The notes: generated by a model not told the origin, from the sequence alone. A stretch of 53,906 nucleotides of DNA from Candidatus Helarchaeota archaeon (GCA_013375455.1 JABXJT010000031.1:1-53906), one strand, 5' to 3'. Shown: positions 14,810-24,692, counted from the first letter of the stretch. Translations and numbers: made by a program.

Positions 14810-16411
14810 CTATAACTCCAACCAGCTCATATTAAATTGTACAAATATCAAATAATCGTGGTAATCGTGATACGGGGGGCGAACGTGGCGATCATCGCCA
14901 ATTTCAAATAAAATGCATACAGTCTTGTTGGATAGAACTCCTAAATCGGAATATCCAGCGTTGCCTCTATATAAAACTTTGGCAACATCCCACGTTTCAC
15001 ATTCATTATAGCTAAGATGGATGGTCATATTCTGCCTGTCTGATGGGTGTGAGGGATTGGAGAAAATAATACGATTTATACTAGAATTACCAGCCTCTGT
15101 TAAGCGCGCAATTGAAGCTTGGCATTTAGGCTCTTGCAAGGCATTCTCTATACCCACGGGACCCCAATTCAGACCGCCATCATGACTCCAAGAGTACAGT
15201 CTTTTATAACTTTCAACGTGTTGGGAGCGAATTGTTATGTAAATGCTACCATTAGCGGTTTCCACGACTTCACATTCGCTGCCAATAGTAGTATAGTTCC
15301 CTCTGTGCCAAGTAAGCCCATTATCGTCACTGTATATCATGAAAGAATGCGTGATGGAACTGCCTGAAATTTCAGCATAAGCGGGTAGTAATAACCTTCC
15401 AGCATTGGGGGCTTTAGTTAATTGGATGCCATGTCCTGGCCCCATCACGAAATAGTCTGGCCAAGATGTTGGCTTCACGTCAGGAGTGATATTCCAGGGA
15501 TCTGACCAAGTTTTCCCCCCATCTGAACTATTAATGAGAAAAACTTGCCATTGCTCAATGCAATATGAGAGCCATACCAAGCCCGTGTTGTTATCATAAA
15601 CAGGGGTTGGATCGCCAGCTTTTAGGCATCCTGCATCAATTAACACTTCCAAAGAGGTCCAAGTTTTTCCTCCATCCTCGCTGCGCTTTAAAACGACGTC
15701 AATGTTACCCATATCAAATGGACTATATTTTCTGCCCTCGGCAAATGCTAGAATCGTGTCATTCGGCAGAATTAACAAGGAGGGAATGCGATAACAGTAA
15801 TAGCCTTCCGTGCCGGAAGTGAATAAATCCGTGCTGTGAATGATTCCAGGTTCTAAATCCCCGTGAGGGGCAGCAGGATAGATTGGATAGTGTGTCGTTA
15901 TAAAGGGAATCATTATTATTGGGACTGTAATAATTAAAGTTAGAAAGGTTCCGAGCAAGGATTTTTTAATACTTGCGTTGGAATAACGATTTTTAGTGAA
16001 TTTTATGCCAAAATAGAATAGTAATGCTGCAAATAACGATATTGCCATGCCAACTAAATAAAAAACCAAGTCTGTTAATAGAACTAAATCTAAAGAGGTA
16101 AGTCTCGCAGCAGAGAAGTCGACATTCGCTCTAAAAAATAAAACAAATACACCAGAAAAAGGGAGTCCTACTGCAATTAAAGCTCCTATTATACCGTGCC
16201 ATTTTAAAGAGCTTGCTAAAAATCGCCATAATAGTAGGACGCTTCCAATAGATGCGCCAATTCCGAGGAAGAAATAGAATAGTACAGATTCTACTATTAT
16301 TCGATAGGTTATCGCAAACCATGTTAGCAGACCACAGTTGAAAATCGCAACTCCAATAGAGATAAATCCTAAGATAAAAGCTATCTTACTAGTTCCCTTT
16401 TGAGCTACCAT
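14810..16411 (-). CDS. membrane-anchored exo-sialidase (neuraminidase, BNR repeats)
   Basis: 533 aa from the ATG at 16411, 8 nt after GGAG. Residues 1-170 hold about five hydrophobic segments. The rest is a six-bladed sialidase propeller: the YRIP motif with its substrate-binding Arg, AFAEGR, and a run of Asp boxes (SEDGGKTW, SSDGGKTW, SDDNGLTW, SHDGGLNW). Also present are ECEVVE for the catalytic Glu region and GYSDL for the Tyr nucleophile. It should release terminal sialic acid or a related nonulosonate from glycans, with the catalytic domain outside if the anchor is oriented as usual. All main catalytic motifs appear present. An archaeal membrane sialidase is uncommon. Confidence 0.82.
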   Translation of the reverse strand: MVAQKGTSKIAFILGFISIGVAIFNCGLLTWFAITYRIIVESVLFYFFLGIGASIGSVLLLWRFLASSLKWHGIIGALIAVGLPFSGVFVLFFRANVDFSAARLTSLDLVLLTDLVFYLVGMAISLFAALLFYFGIKFTKNRYSNASIKKSLLGTFLTLIITVPIIMIPFITTHYPIYPAAPHGDLEPGIIHSTDLFTSGTEGYYCYRIPSLLILPNDTILAFAEGRKYSPFDMGNIDVVLKRSEDGGKTWTSLEVLIDAGCLKAGDPTPVYDNNTGLVWLSYCIEQWQVFLINSSDGGKTWSDPWNITPDVKPTSWPDYFVMGPGHGIQLTKAPNAGRLLLPAYAEISGSSITHSFMIYSDDNGLTWHRGNYTTIGSECEVVETANGSIYITIRSQHVESYKRLYSWSHDGGLNWGPVGIENALQEPKCQASIARLTEAGNSSINRIIFSNPSHPSDRQNMTIHLSYNECETWDVAKVLYRGNAGYSDLGVLSNKTVCILFEIGDDRHVRPPYHDYHDYLIFVQFNMSWLEL

Positions 16412-16496
16412 TTTCAACTCCACGAATAGGAATGAGTTTTAAAATTAATTAAATCTAATTTATAACTTTAAAAAAAAGAGATTTTAATGCTTTAGT

Positions 16497-17783
16497 TTAA
16501 AGCATTTTGAAGAGCTGTCGCATCGCCATACTTAAGATATATTGCTGAATTTGGCGTGTTCCACCAACGACTTCTTGAATGCGTGAAATACCGAGATAAT
16601 CGTGCATCAATGTATTATCACAAACACCAGCCCCACCCATTACATTCGCGACTTCATAGCATACTTTTTCCACAAGATTCGCTGCTTGATATTTCATCTG
16701 AGAGGCAGAAGCAACCAAGACTTGATTTATAGCGTCTGGAATTTTACCTTCATATTTTTCGATTTTGCGGTCATATTCACGTGCAAAACACAAGACAGCA
16801 AGGGTCATATTCGTGGTTCGGGCCCATAAATCTGCCAGTAAATGTCCAACACCTTGAAATTTAAGAATCAATTGGTCGAATTGCTTTCGCATATTTGCAT
16901 AAATAACCCCGTGGGAAAGAGCACCCCAACATTGAGCACAATTATATATTGCTATTCCAACTCGTTCCGGCACTAAGCCTTCAAATAAATGTTCTCGTCC
17001 CTTGCCGATTCCACCCAAAACATATTCCTTTGGAACCCGTAAATCCTTTAATTCTTCTTTACCAATCCATATTTTTGGGACCCAAGGAATTCCTACGCGC
17101 TCACAATTCCAGCCATCCCATGAGGTGTTGACAAGAAATTGTCCCATTTTATTCGCATCATTCTTTTCGGCGGTTGCATAAATTACAGCCCACTTAGCTT
17201 TTGGAGCATTGGTGTTAAAGATTTTACTTCCATTTAAAGTGAAGCTTCCATCCTCGTTTTCAACGCTTTCTGTTTGCATGCGCGTTGCGTCAGAACCGCG
17301 CTCGGGTTCAGTTATTAATATACAGCCACAAGCTTTTCCAGTAGCGAGATCCTTGAGCGCTTCTAATCGAGCTTCCATGTTTTCATGATGAGCATCAATG
17401 GGATTGATCACCAATTGTGTGGCACCCATTGCCATGTTAAATTGGGGATCGAATATGTCAACAGCCAGTACGCGCATCATTTCCGCAACGGCGCCCCAAT
17501 TGTCTCCGTAGTCAGCTCCGATTACTTCAAAATTATGGGCTCGATTGACATAACCTTGTTCTCCAAAATAGGGCATCCACTCATATACATCTTCATCCAT
17601 GCCGTGCGTGACATTATGTTCTTTCTCAAATTTTACACAGAACCTCTGAATTTGACGTAAAAAGTTGAATTCTTTCTCTGTTAGGATCTGTTGAAGGTTA
17701 TTGTTTAAGAAACCATAGCGGTTTTTTAGCTTTAACTTCTTTAAGATTTCCTTACTCAGAACTTGAGTTTCAAATTTCGGCAT
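16497..17783 (-). CDS. acyl-CoA dehydrogenase family protein
   Basis: 428 aa from the ATG at 17783, preceded by GGTGAT. The middle domain has the signature CILITEPERGSDATRMQT, which contacts FAD and substrate, followed by GSKIFNTNAPKAKWAVIYAT. The C-terminal helical domain ends with MGGAGVCDN...QEVVGGTRQIQQ. It should catalyse FAD-dependent alpha-beta dehydrogenation of an acyl-CoA; the chain length is not evident. A second family member is at 28054-29265, and FixCX-type electron acceptors lie at 23044-24692. Confidence 0.86.
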   Translation of the reverse strand: MPKFETQVLSKEILKKLKLKNRYGFLNNNLQQILTEKEFNFLRQIQRFCVKFEKEHNVTHGMDEDVYEWMPYFGEQGYVNRAHNFEVIGADYGDNWGAVAEMMRVLAVDIFDPQFNMAMGATQLVINPIDAHHENMEARLEALKDLATGKACGCILITEPERGSDATRMQTESVENEDGSFTLNGSKIFNTNAPKAKWAVIYATAEKNDANKMGQFLVNTSWDGWNCERVGIPWVPKIWIGKEELKDLRVPKEYVLGGIGKGREHLFEGLVPERVGIAIYNCAQCWGALSHGVIYANMRKQFDQLILKFQGVGHLLADLWARTTNMTLAVLCFAREYDRKIEKYEGKIPDAINQVLVASASQMKYQAANLVEKVCYEVANVMGGAGVCDNTLMHDYLGISRIQEVVGGTRQIQQYILSMAMRQLFKML

Positions 17784-17949
17784 AATTATCACCATTAAAA
17801 ACGTTGTAGAATGTGATAGACAGTAGTACTAAGTTGTTTTAAAAGTTATTGAAAGCATAGTTTTTCAACAATTGTGAAGAAAATCGCTTTGCTTATATTT
17901 TTTGAGCAGGATTATGGAGGCATTGCCGCTTGATGAATATAAAAATCAA

Positions 17950-18471
17950 TTATTTAGTTTTATGATCTATTATTACCTTCGCGATTTTCTCAAAAAAAGT
18001 ATCTACATTTTCTCCTGTCTTTGCTGAGGATTCAAAATAGATGTTATATTCCTGGTGTTTCAAGAACTTTTTCGCATCTTTCTCCTTAATCTTGCGGAGA
18101 TCGTTTAGATCACTCTTATTGCCGACCACCAGGAACGGAGTTTTCGACCCCGTTACTTCTTGTAATTTAGAAATCCAATTTTCGATCGAGATGAACGTCT
18201 TCCTTCGGGTCAGATCAAAGACGATTATCGCTCCGTCGGCTCCTTTTAGGTATAGAGGCAATTTCGCCTTCCACGTGGCTTGCCCCCCGATGTCCCAAGT
18301 TATCAAGCGCACTGGTTGTCCAATATTAACGTCCTTTGTCATAAAGTTTACGCCCAAAGTAGGTATATAGTTCTCTTTAAATGAATCATTGATGTATCGC
18401 AAGATTAGGCTTGTCTTCCCTACGGCTTCATCTCCAACTAACACGATTTTAAATCTAAAAGCTTTGGTCAT
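17950..18471 (-). CDS. Ras/Rab-like small GTPase
   Basis: 173 aa, a complete Ras-superfamily G domain. G1 is GDEAVGKT (13-20), G2 Thr is T38 in IPTLGVNF, and G3 is WDIGGQ (59-64). G4 is NKSD (118-121) and G5 is SSAK (148-151). DIGGQ in place of the Ras DTAGQ is frequent in Asgard GTPases. No C-terminal Cys for prenylation is present, as the chain ends HKTK. Such GTPases are part of the eukaryote-like signalling repertoire of Asgard archaea; the partners are unknown. It stands alone with non-coding DNA on both sides. Confidence 0.9.
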   Translation of the reverse strand: MTKAFRFKIVLVGDEAVGKTSLILRYINDSFKENYIPTLGVNFMTKDVNIGQPVRLITWDIGGQATWKAKLPLYLKGADGAIIVFDLTRRKTFISIENWISKLQEVTGSKTPFLVVGNKSDLNDLRKIKEKDAKKFLKHQEYNIYFESSAKTGENVDTFFEKIAKVIIDHKTK

Positions 18472-18719
18472 ATAATTGTTTTCTACCGCCTTACTATTTA
18501 AAAAATTAATGTGATGATATTTTCGATTGATATTTAGATTTATAATTTAATACTGAGTTATTGTCTTTTGAGAATTTGGATTTATATTTTGAGAAAGTTC
18601 GTTAATTTGGGTAATTAATCATTCGATTCTGCTTTTTGTCACAGAAGTGTTTCTTTCACGCAACTTTGATAGCAGTTCTTTAATTGGATGGAATTGTCAA
18701 GCTTGATATATTTATGAAT

Positions 18720-20332
18720 CTATTTCTTGTATTTCATAAAATCAAAAATAGCAAATAAGCCTTTTTCTGCTAATATGCGATTGACATCTTCCGCCCCGAG
18801 TTCTTCTAGTGGTTTTTTCATAATATTTTGGAGGAAATTGGAAAATAGTAGCGCCAGGAAAAATAAAGGAAGAAATGTTATTAGCGCACAGAGTTTGAAT
18901 AGGCGCCTAAGGAAATTGGTGCTGACCAATGCTTTCAACTCTTTTAAGTTTTCTTTTAATTATTGAAGCGACTATGGTATCAACATAATATTTGTATTTT
19001 AAGGCTTTAAAAAGATGGTGAATAACACGTCTTTTACTAACAATCTGATTAACTCCCTCTTCTAACAGTCTCATCAATACCTTGGTTGGGATAGATGTAG
19101 GAGAAATATCGGGGATTTTAAAGACTTTTTTCCAGTCATCTTTTTGAGGGATGTATTGCCCTTTTTCTACTAATTCTCGATAAATCGGGGAGATTGGATT
19201 CGCGTATAATATCTGAAAGATTGGGATCGTGATACTTAGTTTATTGGCAAACTTAATGGTATCTCTAACTTCTGAAAGCGTTTCAGAAGGTGCTCCTAAT
19301 ACAAAAGACCCATAAATGATTTCTAATCGTGTTTTATTTGCATTCTTAACTGCTTGTTTAATTTGGGCGAGAGTTATACCCTTGTTGTAATAATCCAGAA
19401 TTCGTTGAGTACCGCTTTCGATTCCGAAGACCATTTGGATGAAATGGGCTGTCACAAGTGCTCTAAGCATATCAAATGTGGCATTCTCAACTCTGCAATC
19501 TCCTACATATCTTAAATTATCTAATTGATTTCTTTTTATTTCAGCACATAATCGAAATGTTCTTTTTTTATTTAAAGTAAAATTATCATCAATGAAAGCT
19601 ATGTCTTTATATTTTTGGTCCTTGAGTAATTCTATTTCCTCTACTACATTCTTTACGGAACGAGGGCGCCACTTTCTCCCCATCACTATTGAAAATGTGC
19701 AAAATCGGCACTGGAATGGACACCCTCGACTTGATAAGATGGAAGTTGATTTGCCTGCAAGTCCAGGATTAAACTCTATTAATTTACGATTTGGAATAGG
19801 AAGCTCGTCCAAATTAGATAATTTTTCAGGAAGGGGGGTTGATTTTATAACATTATTTTCGCGAAAAGTAAGCCCTTTTATAATTATGAAAATTAACCTT
19901 TTTTTTATCAAGATGTTCAACAAGATTCAGAAAAGTGAATTCTCCTTCACCACGAATACAGAAGTCGAAATCGATTTCTCTCATCAATTTCTCAGGGAAA
20001 AAAGTAGCAAAATAATTTCCTGCTACAGTGATAATATTTGGGTTCCATTTTTTCAATTTCTCCTGAATATCTTTTACAGTCCAAAGATTATCAATTAAAA
20101 CTGAAAAGCCTACAATTTTTGGGTTTAATTTCTTAATTAACTTCAATACTTCAAAATTTTCTGCCACTGTGACGTTCTGATCATACACTTTTACATTATA
20201 ACCGTTCTCAAGTAGGAGCTGCGCTACATATAATAATCCTAATGGTGGACTCCCGACTTGTTTCACACGAAATTTGCTTTCCTGTCCGTGTTCATCAATA
20301 AAATTATTTAAATTTATCAATAAAATATCCAT
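18720..20332 (-). pseudogene. B12-binding radical SAM protein, broken by two frameshifts
   Basis: Three overlapping reading frames together make one protein of about 537 aa. Part 1 (20332-19853) is a cobalamin-binding domain: MDILLINLNN...SPPLGLLYVAQLL...VKVYDQNV...IRGEGEFTF. Part 2 (about 19880-18907) is the radical SAM core with CPFQCRFC and IAFIDDNF. Part 3 (18938-18720) is a hydrophobic C-terminal tail. The first switch falls in an A-rich stretch around 19870-19915 (A8 and A4 runs) and the second near 18935-18945. Members methylate or rearrange lipids, cofactors or antibiotics. The clean continuation of each domain suggests recent breakage or homopolymer sequencing errors rather than old decay. 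Confidence 0.75.
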
Positions 20333-20532
20333 TAAATCACAAGAGTATTAAAGTTAAAAAGAGTTTTAATAGATTTTGTGGATACGGTGATTTAGTTATT
20401 AATTCTTTTCTAGAGGAATAATAGAGATTAGAGTAAAAAACTTTGTAATGTATTTTTTAATAAGAGAATTTAAATTTGGAATAGGAGCAATTTTACTACA
20501 AGTCCTGAAGTGGAGAATAGGATAGAAGCAAA

Positions 20533-21693
20533 TTGATAGTAAATGACTCTTTAATGATAATTTTGGCAATATTCATCATGGCTATAATGATATTATGTAT
20601 TGTATCCTTTTCCACGCTTTGGGTAAAAAATCAGACGAGAGTAAATGGTTTAATCGTTTGGTACTTTGGTCTTTTTGCAGGCGCAATTATGTTGGATTGC
20701 ATTAGGGTGGTGGTGATCTTTGGGTTCGGGGAGTACTACCCGGAATTGGATAATGTTGCGTATGTTGCCAAAATCATTGCGATTTTTATAGCTTTTACCC
20801 TAGTATCCGAAATTCACATAACTTTAAGCGAATATATTGGCTATCCGCAAAAACACATATCACTTTTAAGATACTATTTAATGGCAATCGCGGCAATCTG
20901 CGCTAGTTCATCCGTATATTGGTATTACACGACTGCGCCAGATGCGTTTGGATTTTATGTATATCAGCTTTATCCAATTCTATATCTTGCAATATTTCTT
21001 GCATATTTACCCGTAGCTGTTGTAATATTTTTCCGAAATTTGTATATCCTAAGATCGGTAACTAAAAAATCCATCTATAATAATTTGTTAATTTTTACAA
21101 TTCTATCTTTTGTTCTCGTAGGAGAGAGAGGCTACAATATAGGCGCCTATAGTCTTCTATATTCCTTTTTGAATATCCCCATTGAGCTTTCTCTCATTGT
21201 GAATTTTGTAGCATTATCAATTCTTTCCTTTATATTTATATTTGTCATTCTAAAGTATCCTAATTTAATGGAGTCGATTGGTACTTATTTCTCTATAAAA
21301 AAACTCTACATTTTAAAAGATAATGGCCTGTTGATCTTCAATTACGATTTTGAGGAGAAAATATTCTTGGATGGTTCCGTGTCTCAGGAATCACTAATAG
21401 GTGGGTTTATTTATGCAATAACTGAAGGATTAAAAGATATATTAAAAGCATGTGAAGATATAAATTCAGTTACAAGCGGAGATAGAAGTTTTGTAATAGA
21501 ACGCGGTGAGTTCGTTTTTGGTGCATTAATTGTTACGGCGGATTCCCCGCTCATGCATCGGAAATTAATCGAATTCATAAAAATATTAGAAAGAAATTAT
21601 AAAAAAGACCTAGAAAATTGGACTGGTGAATTTACTAAATTTGAAGAAGAGAAAATAAAAAAGTGGATCTTTAAAATTTTAAGAGAAAATTAA
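20533..21693 (+). CDS. multi-pass membrane protein with cytoplasmic longin/roadblock-like domain
   Basis: 386 aa, TTG start. Residues 1-250 contain about seven hydrophobic segments with short loops, a receptor-like layout. Residues about 255-386 form a soluble domain: IKKLYILKDNGLLIFNYDF, then SLIGGFIYAITEGLKDIL, RSFVIERGEFVFGALIV and a long helix. This is the strand-helix order of longin/roadblock-type domains abundant in Asgard archaea. A membrane sensor coupled to small-GTPase signalling is an inference. The membrane protein at 36386-37129 looks like the membrane half alone. I do not know a named family. Confidence 0.62.
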   Translation: MIVNDSLMIILAIFIMAIMILCIVSFSTLWVKNQTRVNGLIVWYFGLFAGAIMLDCIRVVVIFGFGEYYPELDNVAYVAKIIAIFIAFTLVSEIHITLSEYIGYPQKHISLLRYYLMAIAAICASSSVYWYYTTAPDAFGFYVYQLYPILYLAIFLAYLPVAVVIFFRNLYILRSVTKKSIYNNLLIFTILSFVLVGERGYNIGAYSLLYSFLNIPIELSLIVNFVALSILSFIFIFVILKYPNLMESIGTYFSIKKLYILKDNGLLIFNYDFEEKIFLDGSVSQESLIGGFIYAITEGLKDILKACEDINSVTSGDRSFVIERGEFVFGALIVTADSPLMHRKLIEFIKILERNYKKDLENWTGEFTKFEEEKIKKWIFKILREN

Positions 21694-21714
21694 AATTCAA
21701 TTCACCCAAAAAGT

Positions 21715-21856
21715 CTTATCCGTGCATGTATTTAATTCCAGTGCCACCTTTGGGAAAAGTGTAGATAATGGCATTATAATCACAAATACTTTCGCATGCA
21801 ACGCATTCTATGCACCGCTCTTTATAGTCTTTAGCAAGTACCGATTTCCCTTTATC
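21715..21856 (-). pseudogene. truncated duplicate of the fixX-like ferredoxin 3' end
   Basis: This 142-bp stretch matches 23043-23184 with only two mismatches and includes the last 46 or so codons and stop of the fixX-like ferredoxin. It has no start and no first Fe-S motif, and similarity ends abruptly at 21856. It is a recent partial duplication. With its partner it brackets the glycosidase gene at 22033-22944. Confidence 0.9.
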
Positions 21857-22032
21857 AAGAAATAAACTATCTACCATAGTTAAAATTTGTAACGAATATG
21901 TATTAATTTTATAAAAATAAGGTTGAAAGAAAGTTTATAGGGTTGCGGTTGTGCCCGACTACTTATGGTAAAAAAATTACATGATAATTAAGTCCGAATA
22001 TATTAATTTCTATTTGAAAGTGGAATTGTGCT

Positions 22033-22944
22033 ATGGGGATAAAAAAATTTAAAAAATGGGATAATTGGGTGGACTATGCATCCAATCCTGTAATAAAATC
22101 GGAACCGCCCGAATGGGTCATTGCAGATCCTACTTTTATTCCGCCAAATGAGTCCCCGGATGGAAGATGGCATCTTTTTGCACATGTCATACTTTTTGGA
22201 ATAAATCATTACATTTCTCGCGATGGATTGAAGTGGATATCAATAAAAAAAAGGATAGAATCAGGGCTACGGCCTTTTCTATACAAGGAAGAAGACGATT
22301 ATTATTTATTTTATGAAAAATTATTTACTATATTGCGAGGTGTTATTGTTTTTCGTAAATCCAAGGATTTAATTAATTGGACAGAGCCTAAAATGATTTT
22401 AAATCCCACTTTAACTTGGGAACGTGAAGGATCTCAGCGAGTAGGTAATCCCTGTTTAATGAAAATTGATGATAAATATCGGTTATATTACTCTAGTGGG
22501 TCCGTCTTTCTCTGGGATGTCATGGTTCCTGAGCCGAAATACATCGGACTCGCTGAAGCCAAAACTATTAGAGGACCTTATAAAAAAAAGACCGACCCTA
22601 TCATTTCTCCGTCTAAAAAACATATATACCGTAACTTGGGGGCTGGAGCAATCAAAGTTTTAAAAGTAGGGTTGGATTGGATTGGTTTCAACAATGGCAT
22701 CTACAGAGATCGATTTCGGAGGAGCAGATCAAGTATCTTACTATTACATTCAACTGACGGAATCGAATGGAAGGATATTTTTAAACGTCCAATTATTTAT
22801 CCAACTAAAGGATGGAAAAGAGCACTTGTTTATCAGCTCGACGTTAGAAAAGTAGGCCAGAAATATTGGCTTTTTTACAATGCGCGTAATGGTTGGATCC
22901 TTGGGCGAGAACAAATTGGCTTGGCTGTTCTAGATCCGAAATAA
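22033..22944 (+). CDS. five-bladed beta-propeller glycosidase-like protein (GH43/GH130-like)
   Basis: 303 aa. Propeller features: NPVI near the start, ADPTFIPP, DGRWHLFAH, FLYKEEDDYYLFYE, SKDLINW, NPCLMKIDDKYRLYYSSG, GLAEAKTIRGPY and YWLFYNARNG. This pattern is that of GH43/GH62/GH32/GH130-type glycoside hydrolases or phosphorylases. I cannot assign the substrate or confirm the catalytic acids. There is no signal peptide, so it is probably cytoplasmic. It lies inside a segment flanked by 142-bp direct repeats of the fixX 3' end, so it may have entered this locus recently. Confidence 0.65.
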   Translation: MGIKKFKKWDNWVDYASNPVIKSEPPEWVIADPTFIPPNESPDGRWHLFAHVILFGINHYISRDGLKWISIKKRIESGLRPFLYKEEDDYYLFYEKLFTILRGVIVFRKSKDLINWTEPKMILNPTLTWEREGSQRVGNPCLMKIDDKYRLYYSSGSVFLWDVMVPEPKYIGLAEAKTIRGPYKKKTDPIISPSKKHIYRNLGAGAIKVLKVGLDWIGFNNGIYRDRFRRSRSSILLLHSTDGIEWKDIFKRPIIYPTKGWKRALVYQLDVRKVGQKYWLFYNARNGWILGREQIGLAVLDPK

Positions 22945-23042
22945 GGTTACTATTTTAAAACCACCAATGTTCTTGAAATCAATGAGGTGATTTATGATAA
23001 AGAATTTAAGCGAATATGGGGGTTTTTTTATGGGGTTCACAG

Positions 23043-23184
23043 CTTATCCGTGCATGTATTTAATTCCAGTGCCACCTTTGGGAAAAGTGTAGATAATGGC
23101 ATTATAATCACAAATACTTTCGCATGCAACGCATTCCATGCACCGCTCTTTATAGTCTTTAGCAAGTACCGATATCCCTTTATC
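23043..23184. repeat. direct repeat partner of 21715-21856
   Basis: The same 142 bp as 21715-21856 in direct orientation, differing by two bases (C/T near 23137 and A/T near 23174). This copy is inside the intact ferredoxin gene. The spacer of about 1.19 kb carries the glycosidase-like gene. Confidence 0.92.
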
Positions 23185-23319
23185 CAGTTTCCATAAATTT
23201 GCAGGACAAATTAGGACGCAACTACCACATCCAGTGCAGTTATCAGGATTTTGGGTGATGAAATCGCCAGGTTCTCCCTCACGAATATTCAATTCCTTTA
23301 AATCAATTTTTTCTTCCAT
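23044..23319 (-). CDS. fixX: FixX-like ferredoxin
   Basis: 91 aa, ATG after GAGGT. Two 4Fe-4S motifs are present: CTGCGSCVLICP, and a second Cys set CMECVACESICDYNAI. The order and the ending WKLDKGISVL...ERCMECVACES match the small ferredoxin that accompanies FixC. It should pass electrons between ETF and the flavoprotein encoded 5 bp upstream. Its last 142 bp are duplicated at 21715-21856. Confidence 0.85.
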   Translation of the reverse strand: MEEKIDLKELNIREGEPGDFITQNPDNCTGCGSCVLICPANLWKLDKGISVLAKDYKERCMECVACESICDYNAIIYTFPKGGTGIKYMHG

Positions 23320-23324
23320 GATTT

Positions 23325-24692
23325 TTACCTCTTCTTTTTAGATTTGGTCATTTGTTTCATCAATTGTTGGACCTTTTTGAGATCTCCCAAGGGCTGTTTC
23401 AAAACCTTGCCGAAAATGGGTAATATGTATCTAGTGAGAAAAGGAGTGATGACATCAGCTTGTTCGACCAATAATTCATTGAACCGCCGAAGGTACGTGA
23501 TGTGAGCTTCTCCCGTAGTAAAAATGGCGAATTGATCGTTTAATAACTTGGAGAACCATGCCATATTCTTTGGAGCAAAGGGTAGATTCGCCCAGAATTC
23601 TTGCAGTTCAGGACCTGCTTCAAATTCCACCCCGATTTCAGAATCTTTCCAAGCTTCTTCATATTCTTTAAGGAAGGCTTTTGATGTATCTCCGGCATCG
23701 AGTGCCTTCTTTGCAATTTGGGCAGCGATGCGACCAGAATACATTGCATACCAGATGCCTTCAGCTTCGAGGGGACATGGAAATCCTGCGGCATCACCAA
23801 TTAATAATACATTATCAGTATAAGTCTTTCCCGGATATTTCAGCCAAGGTAAAAGATGGGCATGAAACTCTCGGATCTTGGCTTTAGTCAGTCTAATCAG
23901 CTTTCTTATACCATCAACTTTCAATGCTGTATTCAAATGGGCGCGAGGATTTTTGTCCCAACTGGAAAGCCAATCACCTAGACCCAAATGAAAGCCATCC
24001 GCCTTGAAAAACTGATAGGCACCCGGGAACCCGCCACCAAGCCATGTATGAATTCCGTTATCACCAATTACATCATCGACAATTTGCTTGGATTCACACT
24101 TGAAATCATAACTTATGACCAGCGTAACCTCATCCTTCTGCCATTTGGCCCGAATTCCTGCTCTCCTGGCAACAATACTCCAAGCCCCGTCAGCACCAAT
24201 GATAATCCTGCCCTTTATACGTTCTCCTGTATCGGTGATCACACCATCAACTTTTCCTTTCTCATTTCGGGATAAATCAGCTACTGTTGTGGAGTTCTGC
24301 AACTCAGCACCTGCGGCTACTGCTATTTTGGCAAGCCACGGATCGAATTCAGATCTGTATAAATTCACGGTAAAGAATTCTTTCGCTTCTTTATAGGTAT
24401 TTAGTCTTTTGCTTGGAGTTTGACTGAAAGCAAATTCTTCATGAAGATCTTCGTCAACGAGATGTGAAGTATGGATTCGAACTGTTCTCATTGATGGGAC
24501 ATTTAAACCCTTCATAATATCTCTAAAATCCCGCCACAATTTCGGCGATAAGGCACATCCGCTCGCATTTTTTGCACCTGGATAGCTTCCGCGTTCTAAA
24601 ATTAAAGTTTTTAAACCTAATTCGGCGGCGGTCTTCCCAGCGAGTGAGCCTCCGGGACCCGCACCCACAATAATTACGTCAAATTGCGTCAC
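23325..24692 (-). CDS. fixC: FixC-like FAD oxidoreductase (ETF-quinone oxidoreductase / geranylgeranyl reductase superfamily)
   Basis: 455 aa, GTG start. The N-terminal FAD motif is VIIVGAGPGGSLAGKTAAELG, followed by ERGSYPGAKNASGCAL, a feature of FixC. The second FAD contact is LLIGDAAGFPCPLEAEGIWYAM. With FixX it would move electrons from an electron-transfer flavoprotein to a membrane quinone or to bifurcation partners. No etfAB (fixAB) is in the window. Two acyl-CoA dehydrogenases in the window could be the electron source. An alternative, geranylgeranyl reductase for lipid saturation, is less likely because of the adjacent fixX. Confidence 0.82.
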   Translation of the reverse strand: MTQFDVIIVGAGPGGSLAGKTAAELGLKTLILERGSYPGAKNASGCALSPKLWRDFRDIMKGLNVPSMRTVRIHTSHLVDEDLHEEFAFSQTPSKRLNTYKEAKEFFTVNLYRSEFDPWLAKIAVAAGAELQNSTTVADLSRNEKGKVDGVITDTGERIKGRIIIGADGAWSIVARRAGIRAKWQKDEVTLVISYDFKCESKQIVDDVIGDNGIHTWLGGGFPGAYQFFKADGFHLGLGDWLSSWDKNPRAHLNTALKVDGIRKLIRLTKAKIREFHAHLLPWLKYPGKTYTDNVLLIGDAAGFPCPLEAEGIWYAMYSGRIAAQIAKKALDAGDTSKAFLKEYEEAWKDSEIGVEFEAGPELQEFWANLPFAPKNMAWFSKLLNDQFAIFTTGEAHITYLRRFNELLVEQADVITPFLTRYILPIFGKVLKQPLGDLKKVQQLMKQMTKSKKKR

